This document shows, one piece after another, positions 1 through 10,373 of a stretch of 64,000 bases of DNA (positions are counted from its first letter, which is position 1; each line of letters starts with the position of its first letter). The notes under the pieces were generated by a model. It was given only the letters and a program-made list of their open reading frames with translations, was not told the DNA's origin and ran no database searches. Source of the stretch: an uncultured Litoreibacter sp. (lineage in GTDB: Bacteria; Pseudomonadota; Alphaproteobacteria; Rhodobacterales; Rhodobacteraceae); contig NZ_CANMXB010000001.1 of the NCBI RefSeq assembly GCF_947501785.1, forward strand, positions 1,817,048-1,881,047, in the 5' to 3' direction. The translations under genes and the position numbers were made by a program.

Positions 1-228
1 CCACTGCCGATGCTGATCAGCTATCGCGGGGAGTTGGGTGAGCCCGTGGCCTGCCAAGCGGAAATGGCCGTGCACACCAAAGCACTGCTAGCGCAGCTCA
101 ACATCCCGACCTACCACTTCCACGAGGAAAACGACGTCGAAGAGTTCGACAAGATCCTTGAATACACCTTCATGTGCAACAAACCGGTCGCCATCCTGAC
201 CGACGCCTCTTTCTGGAAAGGGTACTAA
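1..228 (+). CDS. comD: Sulfopyruvate decarboxylase, alpha subunit (3' part)
   Basis: The reading frame is open from base 1, so only the last 75 codons are present and the start lies upstream of the window. With ComE it forms the ThDP-dependent enzyme that decarboxylates 3-sulfopyruvate to sulfoacetaldehyde in the cytoplasm. The visible part carries the pyrimidine-domain stretch SYRGELGEP and ends two bases before comE. The split alpha/beta architecture is typical of sulfopyruvate rather than phosphonopyruvate decarboxylase, which is usually one chain. The next gene, a sulfolactate dehydrogenase homologue, supports sulfonate metabolism. Assignment is by recognised similarity and context. Confidence 0.8.
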   Translation, partial: PLPMLISYRGELGEPVACQAEMAVHTKALLAQLNIPTYHFHEENDVEEFDKILEYTFMCNKPVAILTDASFWKGY

Positions 229-230
229 TC

Positions 231-794
231 ATGATCCGCTCTGACATTCTGAAAGAACTGGCCCCGACCATCAAAGACACCCTGACTGTCATGAACATTG
301 GCCTGCCAAGCCAGGAAATGCACATGATCGACGACCAGCCGTCCAACTTCTACATGCTGGGCACCATGGGGCTGGCGTCGTCCATCGGGCTTGGCCTTGC
401 GCTTGCACAAAAGGAAAAAGTGCTGGTTGTGGATGGCGACGGGTCGGTTCTGACCAACATGGGCACCCTGCCGACCATCGCCAACAACGTGGCCGACAAC
501 TACGTGCTTCTGATCATCGACAACGGGTCCTACGGATCGACCGGCGACCAGCCGACCTATGCGGGCAAGCTGACCAAGCTGGAAAAGGTAGCCGAGGCCT
601 GCGGCTGTGAGAACGTTGTCACCTGCAAAGCAGAAGACACCGTGCAAGCCGTCAAGGACGCGCTTGCGGGCGACAAGATGACCATCATCGTGGCCAAATG
701 CGAAAGCGGCAACATCAAGGTGCCGGTGATCACCATGGACCCCGTCGTGATCCGTCACCGCTTCATGGAAACCATCAAAGAGCGGAACGCCTGA
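231..794 (+). CDS. comE: Sulfopyruvate decarboxylase, beta subunit
   Basis: 187 residues; the pyrophosphate-binding half of the ThDP enzyme. The ThDP/Mg motif is visible as GDGS at residues 69-72, followed by DNGS at 97-100. Together with ComD it converts sulfopyruvate to sulfoacetaldehyde, which Xsc (not in the window) would desulfonate. The ATG at 231 is chosen over an upstream in-frame ATG at 174 because it follows the comD stop by two bases, has a GAAAGG ribosome site, and starts the conserved domain. Its stop lies one base before the next ATG, so the three genes form one operon. Confidence 0.85.
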   Translation: MIRSDILKELAPTIKDTLTVMNIGLPSQEMHMIDDQPSNFYMLGTMGLASSIGLGLALAQKEKVLVVDGDGSVLTNMGTLPTIANNVADNYVLLIIDNGSYGSTGDQPTYAGKLTKLEKVAEACGCENVVTCKAEDTVQAVKDALAGDKMTIIVAKCESGNIKVPVITMDPVVIRHRFMETIKERNA

Positions 795-795
795 G

Positions 796-1722
796 ATGAA
801 GAAAGTCGTTATCTCCGAGTTTATGGACGAAGCCGCAGTGGAGGACCTGCGGGCTGACCATAACGTGGTCTATGACCCGACACTTGTGGATGACGGCGAC
901 CGCCTTCTGGCGGAACTGGCCGACGCCGAAGCGATCATTGTCCGCAACCGCACGCAAGTGCGCGGGGCGCTGTTGGGAGGCGCGCCCTCCTTGCGGGCGG
1001 TGGGTCGCTTGGGCGTCGGCCTCGATAATATTGACCTCGACGCCTGCAAGGCGGCGGGGATTTCGGTGCATCCGGCCTCTGGCGCGAATGACCTGTCGGT
1101 TGCGGAATATGTGATCACCTCGGCCGCGATTTTGCTACGGGGCGCGTATCTGGGCTTTGACCGGATGATCGCGGGCGAATGGCCACGTCAGGACATGTCT
1201 GGGGGCGAGCTGTCAGGCAAGACGCTGGGATTGGCCGGTTTTGGGTCCATCGCGCGGGAAACTGCCAGCATGGCACGAGCGCTGGGGATGACGATCGCCG
1301 CCATGGACCCGTTCGTTCCGGAAGGTGACGCGGCATGGGACGGTGTGGCGCGGCATGAAGATCTGGCATCACTGGCGGCCGCATCTGACGTGTTGTCGCT
1401 GCATGTGCCGCTGACTGACGGCACCCGCGATATGGTCAATGCAGACATCCTGACTGCAATGAACCCCGGCGCGGTCGTTGTTAACGCCGCGCGCGGCGGC
1501 GTTGTCGATGAGGCGGCCCTCGCTGCGGCATTGCGCAACGGGCAGATTGCTGGCGCCGCGCTTGACGTCTTCGCCAGCGAGCCGCTGACAAAAGAGGACG
1601 GAGCCAAATTCAAAGGCCTCAGCAACCTGATCCTCACACCGCATATCGCGGGTGTGACGGTCGAATCCAACACGCGCGTGTCGGCGCTAACCGCGAAAAA
1701 CGTCCGTAGCGCGCTCGCTTAG
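796..1722 (+). CDS. slcC: D-2-hydroxyacid dehydrogenase, probable (S)-sulfolactate dehydrogenase
   Basis: 308 residues, PGDH-like D-2-hydroxyacid dehydrogenase. The NAD-binding motif GFGSIA is at 148-153, and the catalytic Arg-Glu-His triad maps to R233, E262 and H283. The start VVISEFMDEAAV resembles known SlcC proteins, which interconvert (S)-sulfolactate and sulfopyruvate; paired with ComC this racemises sulfolactate in roseobacters. Position directly after comDE supports this over serine-biosynthetic phosphoglycerate dehydrogenase, and the protein lacks the C-terminal ACT region of SerA. Substrate identity is inference. Confidence 0.75.
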   Translation: MKKVVISEFMDEAAVEDLRADHNVVYDPTLVDDGDRLLAELADAEAIIVRNRTQVRGALLGGAPSLRAVGRLGVGLDNIDLDACKAAGISVHPASGANDLSVAEYVITSAAILLRGAYLGFDRMIAGEWPRQDMSGGELSGKTLGLAGFGSIARETASMARALGMTIAAMDPFVPEGDAAWDGVARHEDLASLAAASDVLSLHVPLTDGTRDMVNADILTAMNPGAVVVNAARGGVVDEAALAAALRNGQIAGAALDVFASEPLTKEDGAKFKGLSNLILTPHIAGVTVESNTRVSALTAKNVRSALA

Positions 1723-1843
1723 CTGACCTTCTTCACCTTCTTAAGAATGACTCGAACGCGTTTCAGATGGCGAGGCTTTTGCAGTGCCGCCGCGCTGATT
1801 TTGATGCCGCCCCAATGCCGGACTGCTGCAAGACGCGGCTAGA

Positions 1844-1860
1844 TGCCTGAATTTTAGGCA
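1844..1860. promoter_or_regulatory. Imperfect palindrome upstream of the urease operon
   Basis: TGCCT (1844-1848) and AGGCA (1856-1860) form an inverted repeat around a 7-base A+T-rich centre. It lies in the 225-base gap between slcC and ureD, which is otherwise without recognisable genes. It could be an operator for the urease operon or a weak hairpin; no clear -35/-10 pair was found. Confidence 0.25.
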
Positions 1861-2004
1861 AGTGGCGGTCGGGCAGCCGCTATTTCGAGTCCAAAATGTT
1901 GTGTGTCCGGGGCGTATGCGGTTTGATCCGCCGCCAAGGAGACCGTCATCAACACGCTTGCCAACAGCCCAACCGTCAGCAAACAACCGCGCGCGCGGGG
2001 CGGT

Positions 2005-2778
2005 TTGAAGCTGTCGGCCAAACTGCGCGGCGGCCGGTCCGCGTTGGGCGACCTGCGCCAATCCGGGTCCTTGCGCGCCTTGTTCCCCCGCTCCGCGGCG
2101 GCCGCGCTAAATGCGGTAACATTGAATTGCGCGGGCGGCATGACGGGCGGTGACCGGTTTGATATCGCGGCTGAAGCCGAGGCCGGTGCGACATTGACGC
2201 TCACGACCCAAGCTGCAGAGCGCATATACCGTGCGACCGGACAACAAACTGCACATCTGCGAACCCGGCTCTGCGTCGCTGCGGGGGCCCGCATCAATTG
2301 GCTGCCGCAAGAAACCATCCTATTTGATCGATCTCGCTTTGCGCGCCGGACGGATGTCGAATTGGCGGGTGATGCCAGCTACCTGATGGTCGAACCTCTC
2401 ATCTTTGGCCGCACGGCCATGGGGGAGCATCTTCGGTCGGTCCATTTCAACGACAGATTGCGCATTTACCGAGACGGACGTCTTTTACACGCTGACGCGA
2501 CCCGTTTGCTTGGGGATGTCGAAACTCACCTTCAAGGCGCCGCGATCTGCCGGGGCGGCCGTGCCATGGCGTCGATCGTTTTGGTGCATTGTGATGCTGG
2601 CAACCACCTTTCTGCCATGCGCGACATGATTGGCACGAATGGCGGGGTCAGCCTCAAAAGCCCTGACCTGCTGGTGATACGGTTGATAGCCGAAAGCTCC
2701 AACGCGCTCCGCCAGATTGCCATTCCCATCATAGCGCGCCTCTCAGGCGCAGACATTCCCAAACCCTGGACCCTTTGA
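2005..2778 (+). CDS. ureD: Urease accessory protein UreD
   Basis: 257 residues from the first standard start (TTG at 2005). UreD binds apo-urease and with UreF and UreG delivers CO2 and nickel to the active site. The family signature LNCAGGMTGGDRF and the later LPQETILFDRS are present. The start is doubtful: family-like sequence (SKQPRARGG) continues upstream in frame to a stop at 1924, and an AAGGAG site at 1936-1941 sits 6 bases before an ATC codon at 1948, with no ATG, GTG or TTG there. The protein may therefore be about 19 residues longer. Stop is 3 bases before ureA. Confidence 0.88.
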   Translation: MKLSAKLRGGRSALGDLRQSGSLRALFPRSAAAALNAVTLNCAGGMTGGDRFDIAAEAEAGATLTLTTQAAERIYRATGQQTAHLRTRLCVAAGARINWLPQETILFDRSRFARRTDVELAGDASYLMVEPLIFGRTAMGEHLRSVHFNDRLRIYRDGRLLHADATRLLGDVETHLQGAAICRGGRAMASIVLVHCDAGNHLSAMRDMIGTNGGVSLKSPDLLVIRLIAESSNALRQIAIPIIARLSGADIPKPWTL

Positions 2779-2781
2779 CCC

Positions 2782-3084
2782 ATGCAGCTGACCCCTCGTG
2801 AAAAAGACAAACTCCTTATCTCCATGGCTGCCGAAGTTGCCCGCAGACGGCTGGCGCGCGGTGTGAAGCTGAACCACCCTGAGGCGATTGCTCTTATCAC
2901 CGACGCCGTGGTCGAGGGCGCACGAGACGGGCGGTCGGTTGCCGACATGATGGAGGCCGGCGCGCAAGTCATCACCCGCGCGCAATGCATGGAGGGCGTC
3001 GCGGAAATGATTCACGACGTGCAGGTCGAGGCGACGTTCCCGGACGGCACCAAACTGGTGACAGTTCATAACCCGATCCGATGA
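2782..3084 (+). CDS. ureA: Urease gamma subunit
   Basis: 100 residues, the normal length for a separate UreA. It starts [12 protein letters not shown] and carries the conserved [10 protein letters not shown] block. It is a structural subunit of cytoplasmic Ni-urease (urea to ammonia and carbamate). It sits 3 bases after ureD and is separated from ureB by a 57-base spacer holding a short repeat element. Confidence 0.95.
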   Translation: MQLTPREKDKLLISMAAEVARRRLARGVKLNHPEAIALITDAVVEGARDGRSVADMMEAGAQVITRAQCMEGVAEMIHDVQVEATFPDGTKLVTVHNPIR

Positions 3085-3089
3085 GCCAT

Positions 3090-3111
3090 GAGTATTTTTA
3101 CCAAAACGAAG
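3090..3111 (+). repeat. Partial roseobacter intergenic element (GTATTTTT type)
   Basis: The spacer between ureA and ureB holds GAGTATTTTTACCAAAACG, which resembles the 3' half of the GGTATTTTT element found after ureC (5221 onward). Here the G/C-rich hairpin half is missing. From general knowledge, such sequences are abundant between genes in Rhodobacteraceae. Function is unknown; without the hairpin it should not terminate transcription. Confidence 0.4.
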
Positions 3112-3141
3112 CCCGGCACGCAGACAAGAAGAGGCCGCTAG

Positions 3142-3446
3142 ATGATTCCAGGTGAAGTATTTCCCGCAGCCGGCGATTTGGAGCTGAACGTGGGCGCAGA
3201 AGTGATTGTACTGTTGGTGGCCAATACCGGCGACCGCCCGATCCAGGTCGGGTCCCATTTCCACTTCGGCGAGGCCAACTTCGCGTTGGACTTCGACCGC
3301 GACGCCGCGCGGGGGATGCGGCTTGATATTGCCGCCGGAACCGCCGTGCGGTTTGAGCCGGGCCAGTCTCGCGAAGTGAGCCTGATCCCCATTTCGGGCG
3401 CGCGCCGCGTGTTTGGCTTCAACCAGAAAGTGATGGGGGACCTCTG

Positions 3447-3447
<1 letters not shown>
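3142..3447 (+). CDS. ureB: Urease beta subunit
   Basis: 101 residues, full length for UreB. It begins [16 protein letters not shown] and contains the family block [14 protein letters not shown]. It is a structural subunit of the urease apoenzyme. The stop codon overlaps the start of ureC (TGATG at 3445-3449), indicating translational coupling. Confidence 0.95.
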
Positions 3448-5156
<1,709 letters not shown>

Positions 5157-5166
5157 ACTGACGGTT

Positions 5167-5228
5167 CGGCGCGGCCTTGCCCGCGCCGACCGGTTGGGGG
5201 CCTTGCCCCCAAACCCCCAAGGTATTTT
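5167..5228 (+). terminator. Double hairpin with T-tract after ureC
   Basis: The first stem pairs CGGCGCGG (5167-5174) with CCGCGCCG (5181-5188). The second is GGGGGCCTTGCCCCC (5196-5210), followed by C-rich sequence and GGTATTTTTG, giving a T5 tract at 5224-5228. It looks like a rho-independent terminator or attenuator, but it lies inside the ure operon. Partial read-through or mRNA stabilisation upstream is therefore more likely than full termination. Confidence 0.55.
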
Positions 5229-5271
5229 TGAAACAATGATGGGGCTGGACCCGTTTCGAGAAGGAAAGACC

Positions 5272-6450
5272 ATGCCGATACGAAACCGATTTGCTGAGTT
5301 GCACCCAGAGATCACTGCCTGGCGGCGGGATTTTCACGAAAATCCAGAACTAATGTACGACACGCACCGCACATCAGGGATTGTCGCGGAAAAGCTCAAA
5401 GGCTTTGGGTGTGACGAAGTTGTCGAGGGGTTGGGGCGCACCGGCGTTGTCGGGTTGATCCATGGCAAAGGCGGTTCCGGCGGCAAGGTGATTGCGCTGC
5501 GCGCCGACATGGACGCGTTGCCGATCCTGGAGGCGACCGGCGCAGATCATGCCTCGAAAACGCCGGGCAAGATGCATGCCTGCGGGCATGACGGACACAC
5601 CGCCATGTTGCTTGGAGCCGCGCAATATCTGGCGGAAACGCGCAATTTCGAAGGGACGGTGGCCGTGGTCTTTCAGCCCGCCGAGGAAGGCGGCGCCGGG
5701 GCCGAAGAGATGGTGCAGGACGGGTTGATCGACCGTTTTGGCATCTCAGAGATTTACGGAATGCACAATTCCCCCATGGTGCCCTTTGGCGAGTTCGCCA
5801 TCCGGTCAGGGCCGTTTTACGCGGCGTGCGATAGTTTCGCCATCAACGTGCGCGGCAAAGGCGGGCACGCGGCCCGGCCCAACAACACCGTTGATACGAC
5901 ATTGGTGGCCTCGGCCATTGTGATGGCACTGCAGTCGATTGTGTCACGTAACGCGGACCCACAGCAGCCGCTGGTGGTGTCAGTCACCAGCTTCCGGACC
6001 GAAAGCGAAAGCTTCAACGTCATCCCAGAACACGTGCGGCTGCAGGGCACCGTGCGCAGCTTTGACCAGGACCTGCGCGACGTGGCGCTCCAGCGCGTCA
6101 AAGACATCGCCCAGACCACGGCGCAAGCCTATGGCGGCATTGCCGAGGTGACGATGGACGAAATCCCTTACCCCGTTATGGACAACCATGCCCGGGAAAC
6201 AGACCACTGCGTCGCCGCGGCTGACACGGTGTCGGGCAAGGTGAACGCGCAAGCCCCGCGCGTCACCGGCGGCGAGGACTTCGCCTATATGCTGCAGGCC
6301 TGCCCCGGCGCCTATATTCAGTTGGGCGTGAAGACCGAAGGCGGCCGCAACGCGGGTCTCCATCACCCCGAATACGACTTTAACGACGAGGTGATCCCAC
6401 TTGGCTGCTCCTACTGGGTGACACTGGCAGAACAAAGGCTCGCTGGCTGA
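5272..6450 (+). CDS. M20 family amidohydrolase (hippurate hydrolase-like)
   Basis: 392 residues from ATG 5272, chosen because AAGGA (5261-5265) precedes it and family members begin MPIRNRFAELH; upstream in-frame codons fall in the hairpin region. It is a zinc peptidase-fold aminoacylase/carboxypeptidase: RADMDALP, MHACGHDGHTA (C104, H106, D107, H109) and the catalytic E138-E139 are present. Such enzymes cleave N-acyl amino acids such as hippurate. It sits between ureC and ureE; its stop abuts the ureE ATG. Why it is in a urease operon is unclear; it may release a nitrogen compound that feeds urea formation. Confidence 0.85.
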   Translation: MPIRNRFAELHPEITAWRRDFHENPELMYDTHRTSGIVAEKLKGFGCDEVVEGLGRTGVVGLIHGKGGSGGKVIALRADMDALPILEATGADHASKTPGKMHACGHDGHTAMLLGAAQYLAETRNFEGTVAVVFQPAEEGGAGAEEMVQDGLIDRFGISEIYGMHNSPMVPFGEFAIRSGPFYAACDSFAINVRGKGGHAARPNNTVDTTLVASAIVMALQSIVSRNADPQQPLVVSVTSFRTESESFNVIPEHVRLQGTVRSFDQDLRDVALQRVKDIAQTTAQAYGGIAEVTMDEIPYPVMDNHARETDHCVAAADTVSGKVNAQAPRVTGGEDFAYMLQACPGAYIQLGVKTEGGRNAGLHHPEYDFNDEVIPLGCSYWVTLAEQRLAG

Positions 6451-6882
6451 ATGTTGGTTGCCTCAAAAATCGTGAAAGCCGGGGGCACCCGCAATTGCAC
6501 CTTGAGCTACGAAGATCGCTTCCTGCGCCGCAAAGTTCTGACCAGCGATGACGGCACCCAGTTTCTGGTCGATCTGGCTCACACCACATCCCTGGAGGAA
6601 GGCGACGGCTTCGCTTTGGAGGATGGGTCCGTCATCAGCGTGCGCGCGGCACTTGAGCCGCTGCTGGAGATAACCGCCACCAACCTGCTGCCGCTGGTCT
6701 GGCACATAGGCAACCGCCACTGCCCCGCCCAGATCGAACAGGGCCGCGTGTTGGTGCAACCCGACCACGTCATCCACGACCTGATGAAGAAGCTGGGCGC
6801 AAAGGTGCGCGAAGTGAAAGAGCCGTTTACGCCGGAAGGCGGCGCATATGGACATGGGCGCACCCACAGCCATGCCCACTGA
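6451..6882 (+). CDS. ureE: Urease accessory protein UreE (nickel chaperone)
   Basis: 143 residues. UreE dimers deliver Ni(II) to the UreDFG-urease complex. The conserved metal-site segment GNRHCPAQI is present and the C-terminus carries a short histidine-rich tail (HGRTHSHAH), a modest version of the polyhistidine tail of other UreE proteins. Its ATG follows the M20 gene stop directly and its end overlaps ureF by 35 bases. Confidence 0.93.
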   Translation: MLVASKIVKAGGTRNCTLSYEDRFLRRKVLTSDDGTQFLVDLAHTTSLEEGDGFALEDGSVISVRAALEPLLEITATNLLPLVWHIGNRHCPAQIEQGRVLVQPDHVIHDLMKKLGAKVREVKEPFTPEGGAYGHGRTHSHAH

Positions 6883-7504
6883 CCTGTCCCCCAAACAGCT
6901 GATGACACTGACCCAATGGCTGTCGCCGGCGTTCCCCGTGGGGGCGTTCAGCTATTCCCATGGGTTGGAATTCGCGCTTCAAGACGGGATAGACCTCGAA
7001 AGCTGGCTCGAGGACGTGTTGCGCCACGGCGCGGGGTGGAATGACGCGATATTGCTCAGGGCCGCGTATAGCGGCCAAGTGGATGACGCGGACAGTTTGG
7101 GGCGTGCGATGTCGCCGTCTGCGGAACGCCTGCAGGAGACCACATTGCAGGGCGAGGCATTTTGTCGGACCTTGCGGGGCGCTTTTCAGTTGGAGATCGA
7201 GGGGCTGATCTACCCGGTCGCGCTTGGTGTGGCCGCTGCACATCGGGAAATGCCGGTCGCGCCGGTCGTTACGGTTTACCTGCACGCCTTTTTTGCATCA
7301 AATTTGGTGGCCTGCGCACAACGCCTGAGCGCGCTCGGACAAACGGACGCGCAGGCAATGATTGACAGATTGGGGGCCGTTTGCGCCGAGGCTGCGGCGG
7401 CCTCGGAGGATTGCGACCTGGATGACCTGGGCGGATCGGCGTGGGGGGCTGATGTGGCCTCTATGCAGCACGAGACCATGGGGACGAGGATATTTCAGAC
7501 ATGA
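6848..7504 (+). CDS. ureF: Urease accessory protein UreF
   Basis: 218 residues. UreF is the helical activator that couples UreG GTP hydrolysis to nickel insertion. The family motif [18 protein letters not shown] lies near the N-terminus. The ATG at 6848 is preceded by GGAAGG with 8-base spacing; an alternative ATG at 6872 would remove eight residues. It overlaps both ureE and ureG (ATGA at 7501). Confidence 0.92.
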   Translation: MDMGAPTAMPTDLSPKQLMTLTQWLSPAFPVGAFSYSHGLEFALQDGIDLESWLEDVLRHGAGWNDAILLRAAYSGQVDDADSLGRAMSPSAERLQETTLQGEAFCRTLRGAFQLEIEGLIYPVALGVAAAHREMPVAPVVTVYLHAFFASNLVACAQRLSALGQTDAQAMIDRLGAVCAEAAAASEDCDLDDLGGSAWGADVASMQHETMGTRIFQT

Positions 7505-8118
7505 GCAACTCTTTGAACGGACCCTTGCGGATTGGAATTGGCGGCCCGGTTGGCGCCGGCAAGACGTCGTTGACCGCCGCCTTGTGCCGTGCACTGCGCG
7601 ATACGCATTCAGTCGCTGTCGTGACCAATGACATCTACACTCAGGAAGACGCCGAGGCGCTGGTGCGCATGCAAGCCCTACCCTCCGACCGCATACGCGG
7701 CGTAGAAACTGGCGGCTGCCCGCATACCGCCATCCGCGAGGACGCGTCGATCAACCTGGCGGCAATTGACCGCTTGAACGCCGATTTCCCAGATCTGGAC
7801 GCGGTGCTGATCGAAAGCGGAGGCGACAACCTGTCCGCGACATTTTCGCCGGAACTCGCGGACCTGACAATCTACGTCATCGACGTGGCCGCCGGCGAAG
7901 AAATCCCCCGCAAAGGCGGGCCGGCCATAACCCGGTCAGACATTTTGGTGATCAACAAAACCGATCTCGCGCCACATGTCGGGGCGTCGTTGGACGTGAT
8001 GGACCGAGACGCGCGAAAGATGCGCGGCGATCGCCCGTTTGTCTTCGCGCAGGTCAAACATGGCGACGGCATTGACGCCGTATTGGCCCATATCCGCGCA
8101 ATCGGCGGATTGCGATAG
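7501..8118 (+). CDS. ureG: Urease accessory GTPase UreG
   Basis: 205 residues, a SIMIBI-class GTPase. The P-loop GGPVGAGKT is at 14-22, the metal-binding C73-P-H75 motif lies in [11 protein letters not shown], and NKTD gives guanine specificity. It powers nickel transfer into urease. The start overlaps the ureF stop. It is the last gene of the ure operon; an 87-base gap without a hairpin separates it from the next gene. Confidence 0.95.
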   Translation: MSNSLNGPLRIGIGGPVGAGKTSLTAALCRALRDTHSVAVVTNDIYTQEDAEALVRMQALPSDRIRGVETGGCPHTAIREDASINLAAIDRLNADFPDLDAVLIESGGDNLSATFSPELADLTIYVIDVAAGEEIPRKGGPAITRSDILVINKTDLAPHVGASLDVMDRDARKMRGDRPFVFAQVKHGDGIDAVLAHIRAIGGLR

Positions 8119-8205
8119 CGTCGTTTCTGAACCGTAAGGCGGCGGGTGCCGCAATGTTGCAATCAGCGGCAGGGGGCATGTTTCGTCAAACAACGGAGCT
8201 TGCCC

Positions 8206-9231
8206 ATGCGCGTTATTGCAAACCCCTTTCGCCATTCGACCCACCAGATTGCGCTGCCGCCCGAAACCCCGTTTCCCAGTGACGACCTGACGGCGGCGGC
8301 GCGCCTGTTGGCGCGGTGCCCGTCCGCCGCTGCCACGCCACTGCTGCAGGGCGACAGGCTGGCCTCCGTTGCCGAAGTTCATATCAAGGACGAACGCGGG
8401 CGGATGGGACTGGGAAGCTTCAAGGCGCTCGGCGCCGCCTATGTGATTGCCTGTGATGCGGATGCAGGGTTGGCGAAGGGCCGCACCTATGTCACCGCGA
8501 GCGCGGGAAACCATGGACTGTCAGTTGCGACAGGGGCGCAGGTTTTTGGCGCCGCGGCGGTCATCTACATCGCCGAAAGCGTCCCGGAAAGCTTCGCGGA
8601 ACGGTTGCGCCAAACAGGAGCAGAGGTCCGCCGGGAAGGCAATATCTACGAAGACAGCATGGCCGCCGCCCAAAGGGCGGCCGAGGTGAATGGCTGGCAG
8701 CTGCTGTCCGACAGTTCGTGGGACGGCTACTACGACCCGCCACACCGGCTGATGGAGGGGTATTTGGCGTTAATGGCGGAGGTGTTCGAACAAATGCCAG
8801 ACGCCCCGACCCATATCTTCCTGCAGGCCGGAGTTGGCGGGCTGGCCGGCGCATGCGCTGCCGCTGCACGCAAGGAATGGGGCGACGCCCCTGTCATCAC
8901 CGTTGTTGAGCCGGAAGCAGCCCCCGCCCTAATCGCCTCTATTGAGGCGGGCTGCCCGGTGTTGAGCGAGGGACCGGTATCCAATATGGGGCGTCTTGAC
9001 TGCAAGGAGCCTTCATTCATTGCGCTGAAAGGTCTGGCGCGGGATGCCGACTGGTTTTGCACGATTTCCGAAGACGAAGCCGCTGCCCAAACGGAAAAGC
9101 TGCGAGATGCCGGGTTTGCAACCTCGCCTTCGGGCGGCGCAGGCTTGGTTGCAATGATGCTGGCGAACGGCGCTTTCCAGCTCACGGACAGGTCCCGCGT
9201 TCTGTGTATCTTGAGCGAAGGGCCCGCGTGA
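8206..9231 (+). CDS. PLP-dependent lyase, diaminopropionate ammonia-lyase-like
   Basis: 341 residues from ATG 8206 (CGGAG at 8193-8197); an upstream GTG at 8146 lacks a ribosome site. It is a fold-type II PLP enzyme: the cofactor lysine is K73 in GLGSFKALG, the substrate loop is SAGNHG (99-104), and a glycine-rich phosphate loop is near GVGG. The SSWDGYYDPPHRLMEGY segment matches 2,3-diaminopropionate ammonia-lyases better than threonine dehydratases. Its stop overlaps the next ATG. Substrate unknown; the neighbours recall ectoine utilisation genes, but the set does not match. Confidence 0.75.
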   Translation: MRVIANPFRHSTHQIALPPETPFPSDDLTAAARLLARCPSAAATPLLQGDRLASVAEVHIKDERGRMGLGSFKALGAAYVIACDADAGLAKGRTYVTASAGNHGLSVATGAQVFGAAAVIYIAESVPESFAERLRQTGAEVRREGNIYEDSMAAAQRAAEVNGWQLLSDSSWDGYYDPPHRLMEGYLALMAEVFEQMPDAPTHIFLQAGVGGLAGACAAAARKEWGDAPVITVVEPEAAPALIASIEAGCPVLSEGPVSNMGRLDCKEPSFIALKGLARDADWFCTISEDEAAAQTEKLRDAGFATSPSGGAGLVAMMLANGAFQLTDRSRVLCILSEGPA

Positions 9232-10373
9232 TGCGCGGGTTCAGCGAGGCAGAATTCCACAACCGCCGAGACCGCGCGCAAGACATGATGGCTGAGGCAG
9301 GTCTCGCCGCACTGCTTCTAACAACGGAACCGGAGCTGCGCTATTACAGCGGTTTTCTAACCCGGTTTTGGGAAAGCCCGACCCGACCTTGGTTCCTAAT
9401 CTTGCCCGACAGCGGCGATCCGATTGCGGTGATCCCCTCAATCGGTGCAAACCTCATGAGCCAAACCTGGATAAGGGATATTCGCACATGGCGCGCACCT
9501 GATCTAGGCGATGACGGGGTCAGCCTCTTGCGCGACACACTGCACGAGGTCGCTGCAAGGGGGCCCATTGGTTTATCGTCTGGTATGGAAAGCCATGTCC
9601 GTGCGCCCCTCTCTACGGTTCTGGCATTGCAAGACACGCTGCACCTGACCTCGGACGCCGACATTACCCGCCGCCTCCGGCTAACGAAATCACCCGCCGA
9701 AATCGGGAAAATCCGAACGGCTTGCGAAATTGCCGACCGAGCCTTCGCCCGCGTCGGCGAGATCGCGCGGGTGGGCGTGCCGCTTGAACAGGTGTTTCGC
9801 CGATTCCAGATGCTTTGCCTGGAGGAAGGCGCGGATTGGGTGCCGTATCTTGCAGGCGCCGCCGCGCGCGACGGGTACGGCGACGTCATTTCGCCGGCCA
9901 CCGAAACGCCTTTGGCCAAAAATGACGTGCTGATGCTGGACACCGGATTGGTGCATGACGGCTATTTCTGCGATTTTGACCGCAACTTTTCTGTCGGTCC
10001 GCCGACCCAGCTGGTGGCCGGCACACATTCACGGCTGATTGAGGCCACCGAAGCCGCCTTTGATCTTTGCAAGCCGGGCGCCACAACCGCAGAGCTTTTT
10101 CACGCCATGGACGCGATTTGTACCGGCGGCGCAGGGGGGAGCGGCGCGGGGCGCTTGGGGCATGGGCTCGGGATGCAGCTGACGGAATGGCCCTCCATCA
10201 TCCCGACAGACCGCACAACATTGCAACCGGGCATGGTCTTGACCTTGGAGCCGGGAATTGAAACTCTTCCGGGCAAGATGTTGGTTCACGAGGAAAACAT
10301 AGTCATTACGGAAACAGGCGCTGAATACCTCAGTAGGCCCGCCCATCCCGACATTCTGGAACTGCGCACGTGA
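9231..10373 (+). CDS. M24 family metallohydrolase (Xaa-Pro peptidase fold)
   Basis: 380 residues; start ATG 9231 overlaps the previous stop. It has an N-terminal creatinase-like domain and a C-terminal pita-bread domain with dimetal ligands D237, D248, H311, E340 and E354/E355 (in LDTG, DFDRN, GHGLG, LEPG and HEEN). The intact ligands imply a metal-dependent hydrolase, unlike ectoine hydrolases (DoeA/EutD), which lack them. It may cleave a C-N bond in a small dipeptide-like or cyclic amino acid derivative whose product feeds the PLP lyase. Confidence 0.75.
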   Translation: MRGFSEAEFHNRRDRAQDMMAEAGLAALLLTTEPELRYYSGFLTRFWESPTRPWFLILPDSGDPIAVIPSIGANLMSQTWIRDIRTWRAPDLGDDGVSLLRDTLHEVAARGPIGLSSGMESHVRAPLSTVLALQDTLHLTSDADITRRLRLTKSPAEIGKIRTACEIADRAFARVGEIARVGVPLEQVFRRFQMLCLEEGADWVPYLAGAAARDGYGDVISPATETPLAKNDVLMLDTGLVHDGYFCDFDRNFSVGPPTQLVAGTHSRLIEATEAAFDLCKPGATTAELFHAMDAICTGGAGGSGAGRLGHGLGMQLTEWPSIIPTDRTTLQPGMVLTLEPGIETLPGKMLVHEENIVITETGAEYLSRPAHPDILELRT

